DNA from: Apostichopus japonicus
Taxonomy: Eukaryota; Echinodermata; Holothuroidea; Aspidochirotida; Stichopodidae
Reading direction: 5' to 3'
DNA: 64,000 bases
Assembly (NCBI RefSeq): GCF_037975245.1
Contig: NC_092568.1
Coordinates: 33,264,501 to 33,328,500 of the forward strand
Translations under genes and position numbers: made by a program
Shown here: in pieces, positions 62,495-64,000 of the stretch
How the letters are laid out: every line of letters begins with the position of its first letter
How positions within the stretch are numbered: position 1 is the first letter of the stretch
Notes under the pieces: generated by a model
What the model saw: only the letters and a program-made list of their open reading frames with translations
Told to the model about the DNA's origin: nothing
Database searches by the model: none

Positions 62495-62613
62495 AACAAG
62501 TTTAAAATCTACAAGCCATGAGTCGTCGGACGACAACAGATAAGATGAGTATGTTTGTTCCCTTGGATAACTCCGAATCAAGTTTCGAGTCAAGCACTAG
62601 CTCAGAAAACAGG
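62495..62613 (+). CDS. Probable first coding exon of a gene running out of the window
   Basis: The acceptor ATTTCTTCCAG is followed by 23 nt of 5' UTR, an ATG at 62518 and 32 codons, then the donor CAGG|GTAAGC. The peptide starts MSRRTTTDKMSMFVPLDNSE and ends in a Ser-rich stretch, STSSENR. It looks like a cytosolic N-terminal tail, perhaps of a membrane protein. No family is recognised and no later exon was found before 64000. Confidence 0.6.
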
Positions 62614-62804
62614 GTAAGCCCAGACCATACCGTACTTCCCTAGCTCCGAAACTTAGGTGCATAAATCAGACCAGGCTCCAAGCCACACTCATCCAGACCG
62701 TTTCTAACATATATACATTACTTAAGTATACGTTTAATTATATTGTATGGTTCAGCGCCGATCTACCTAGAGGAACTCCTCTATGAACACAGGACAGGTA
62801 CGGT

Positions 62805-63185
62805 ACTTAGATCAAGCACACAACACATGATATGTGTACCTGCTGTACGCACTTCCACCTATGGGGACCGCTACATCAAGCACACAACACATGCTATTTA
62901 TACCTACTGTACACACTTCCAACTATGGGGACAGCTATAGATCAAGCCTTCACAACACATGCTATTTGGACCTACTCTACACACTTCCACCTATGGGGAC
63001 CGTTACATCAAGCACACAACACATGATATCAATACCTACTCTACACACTTCCACCTATGGGGACCGCTACATCAAGCACAACACATGTTATCAATACACT
63101 TCCACCTACGGGACCGCTAGATCAAGCACACAATACATGGTATTTGTACCACTGTACAGACTTCCACCTATGGGGACCGCTGTTT
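62805..63185 (+). repeat. Tandem repeat of about 60-80 bp, six copies, derived from LINE sequence
   Basis: Each copy has ACTTCCACCTATGGGGACCG and ATCAAGCACACAACACATG. The first part continues into the LINE tail at 63170, where the same words encode TSTYGDR of a reverse transcriptase end. Confidence 0.85.
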
Positions 63186-63425
63186 TGCAAGAGCAGGTCC
63201 ACAAATCTGGAACAGTCTTCCCTTACATTAAGAAACAATCCAAGATTTGTCAACTTTTCAGAAGAGACTCAAGTCGTTCTTATTTGTAAATGCTCATTAT
63301 CCCAGCTGGTTAACCCATGTTTTGATGACTGTTATGTTGTTTTTACTGTGTACCTTGCACAAGCAGCGCTTCTAAGCAGTTTCTAGCTGGATAAAAGCGC
63401 TATACAAAGTCATATTTATTAATAT
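63165..63425 (+). mobile_element. 3' end of a CR1/L2-like LINE (fragment)
   Basis: One frame reads TYGDRCFARAGPQIWNSLP, a stop, then ETIQDLSTFQKRLKSFLF, the familiar C-terminal end of CR1/L2-type reverse transcriptases (GP-IWNSLP ... F-K-LK--LF). It is followed by AAAGCGCTATACAAAG and an AT-rich tail, typical of the 3' end of these elements. In-frame stops show it is dead. Confidence 0.75.
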
Positions 63426-64000
63426 TTTTATAATACTATTTCTTCTAACCTATATGTCGATGCGAATCCTCAACTATTTTAATCCGAGAAAATAATTAAT
63501 CAATTTTTCTTATAGCGACAATGATTTCCGACAATGTTCCCTTTCATTTCACGAAAGGCGTTAGACACCATAAGTAGTACAAAAGGATTTTCCAGCAAGG
63601 TTACCTCATTCAGTTAACAAAAGAAATAAGTTGAGTAGAGCTCGCCCCATTTTCTGTAAGGAATGCACCCTTATTTAATACCCCTGGCCCAAAGATCGAT
63701 AAAGCTGATGGGGTTTTTCAATCACGGTCGATATAAATCCCTATGCAGTCCCACAACATGCGGGGGGTTCAGTTGCTACAGTAATAGCAAACAATAGCGT
63801 TTGGAAATGCAAAACCGCTTTCGAATGTTTGTAAACGTACGGGGATCGTTTTAAATTAACTCAGCGTGTTAGCGCAAAGCTTAGGATGCTCAAGTTTACG
63901 ACCATTTATAATATACAATTTCATCTTATCCGTTAACTCTATGGAAACAGCTTTGCTTTACCCGCTTCATTGTGAACGAAAATCTTTCCTTCAGTCGTTG

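Overview
This is eukaryotic, animal-type genomic DNA: AT-rich, low coding density, short exons with GT/AG boundaries, and many transposon relics and tandem arrays. The gene families present (a DDHD1-type phospholipase, an SLC16-type transporter, a TMEM72-like four-pass protein), with introns of about 0.3-4.2 kb, suggest an invertebrate deuterostome. An echinoderm such as a sea cucumber or sea urchin would fit, but that is inference and no single sequence here proves it.

Three complete coding models were assembled by reading splice sites on the strand of each gene and checking that every exon junction keeps the reading frame. (1) DDHD1-like intracellular phospholipase A1, minus strand, 35391 to 17248, 11 coding exons, 733 aa: an N-terminal WWE domain, a GHSLG lipase motif, and the D-D-H-D residues of the DDHD domain spread over the last exons. 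(2) A four-transmembrane protein resembling TMEM72, minus strand, 44750 to 40808, 5 exons, 167 aa. (3) A monocarboxylate-transporter-like (SLC16/MFS) protein, plus strand, 53922 to 56971, 4 exons, 425 aa. A fourth gene on the plus strand probably begins with the exon at 62495-62613 and continues outside the window.

Layout: 1-17247 has no recognisable gene. It holds one short hAT element with an exact 8-bp target duplication, a foldback element flanked by TA arrays, a roughly 135-bp tandem repeat family and a roughly 60-bp minisatellite. 17248-35408 is the DDHD1-like gene. Its last intron carries a perfect 532-bp GGGA array and a 29-bp minisatellite, and an earlier intron carries a hAT element with a broken transposase. 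35409-40807 is non-coding with degenerate repeats. 40808-44750 is the four-pass gene. 44751-53904 is repeat-rich: AT arrays, an 18-bp minisatellite, LINE debris, two short hAT elements and a large hairpin. 53905-56971 is the transporter. 56972-64000 is mostly short hAT pieces, a polypyrimidine tract, a LINE 3' end and a tandem array apparently made from it.

The three genes show no evident functional link. The most distinctive signals are the GGGA array, a 32-bp tandem repeat that has copied a working 5' splice site of the DDHD1-like gene, and a family of short hAT elements with poly-G/poly-C subterminal blocks. No convincing wholly new multi-gene system is visible.
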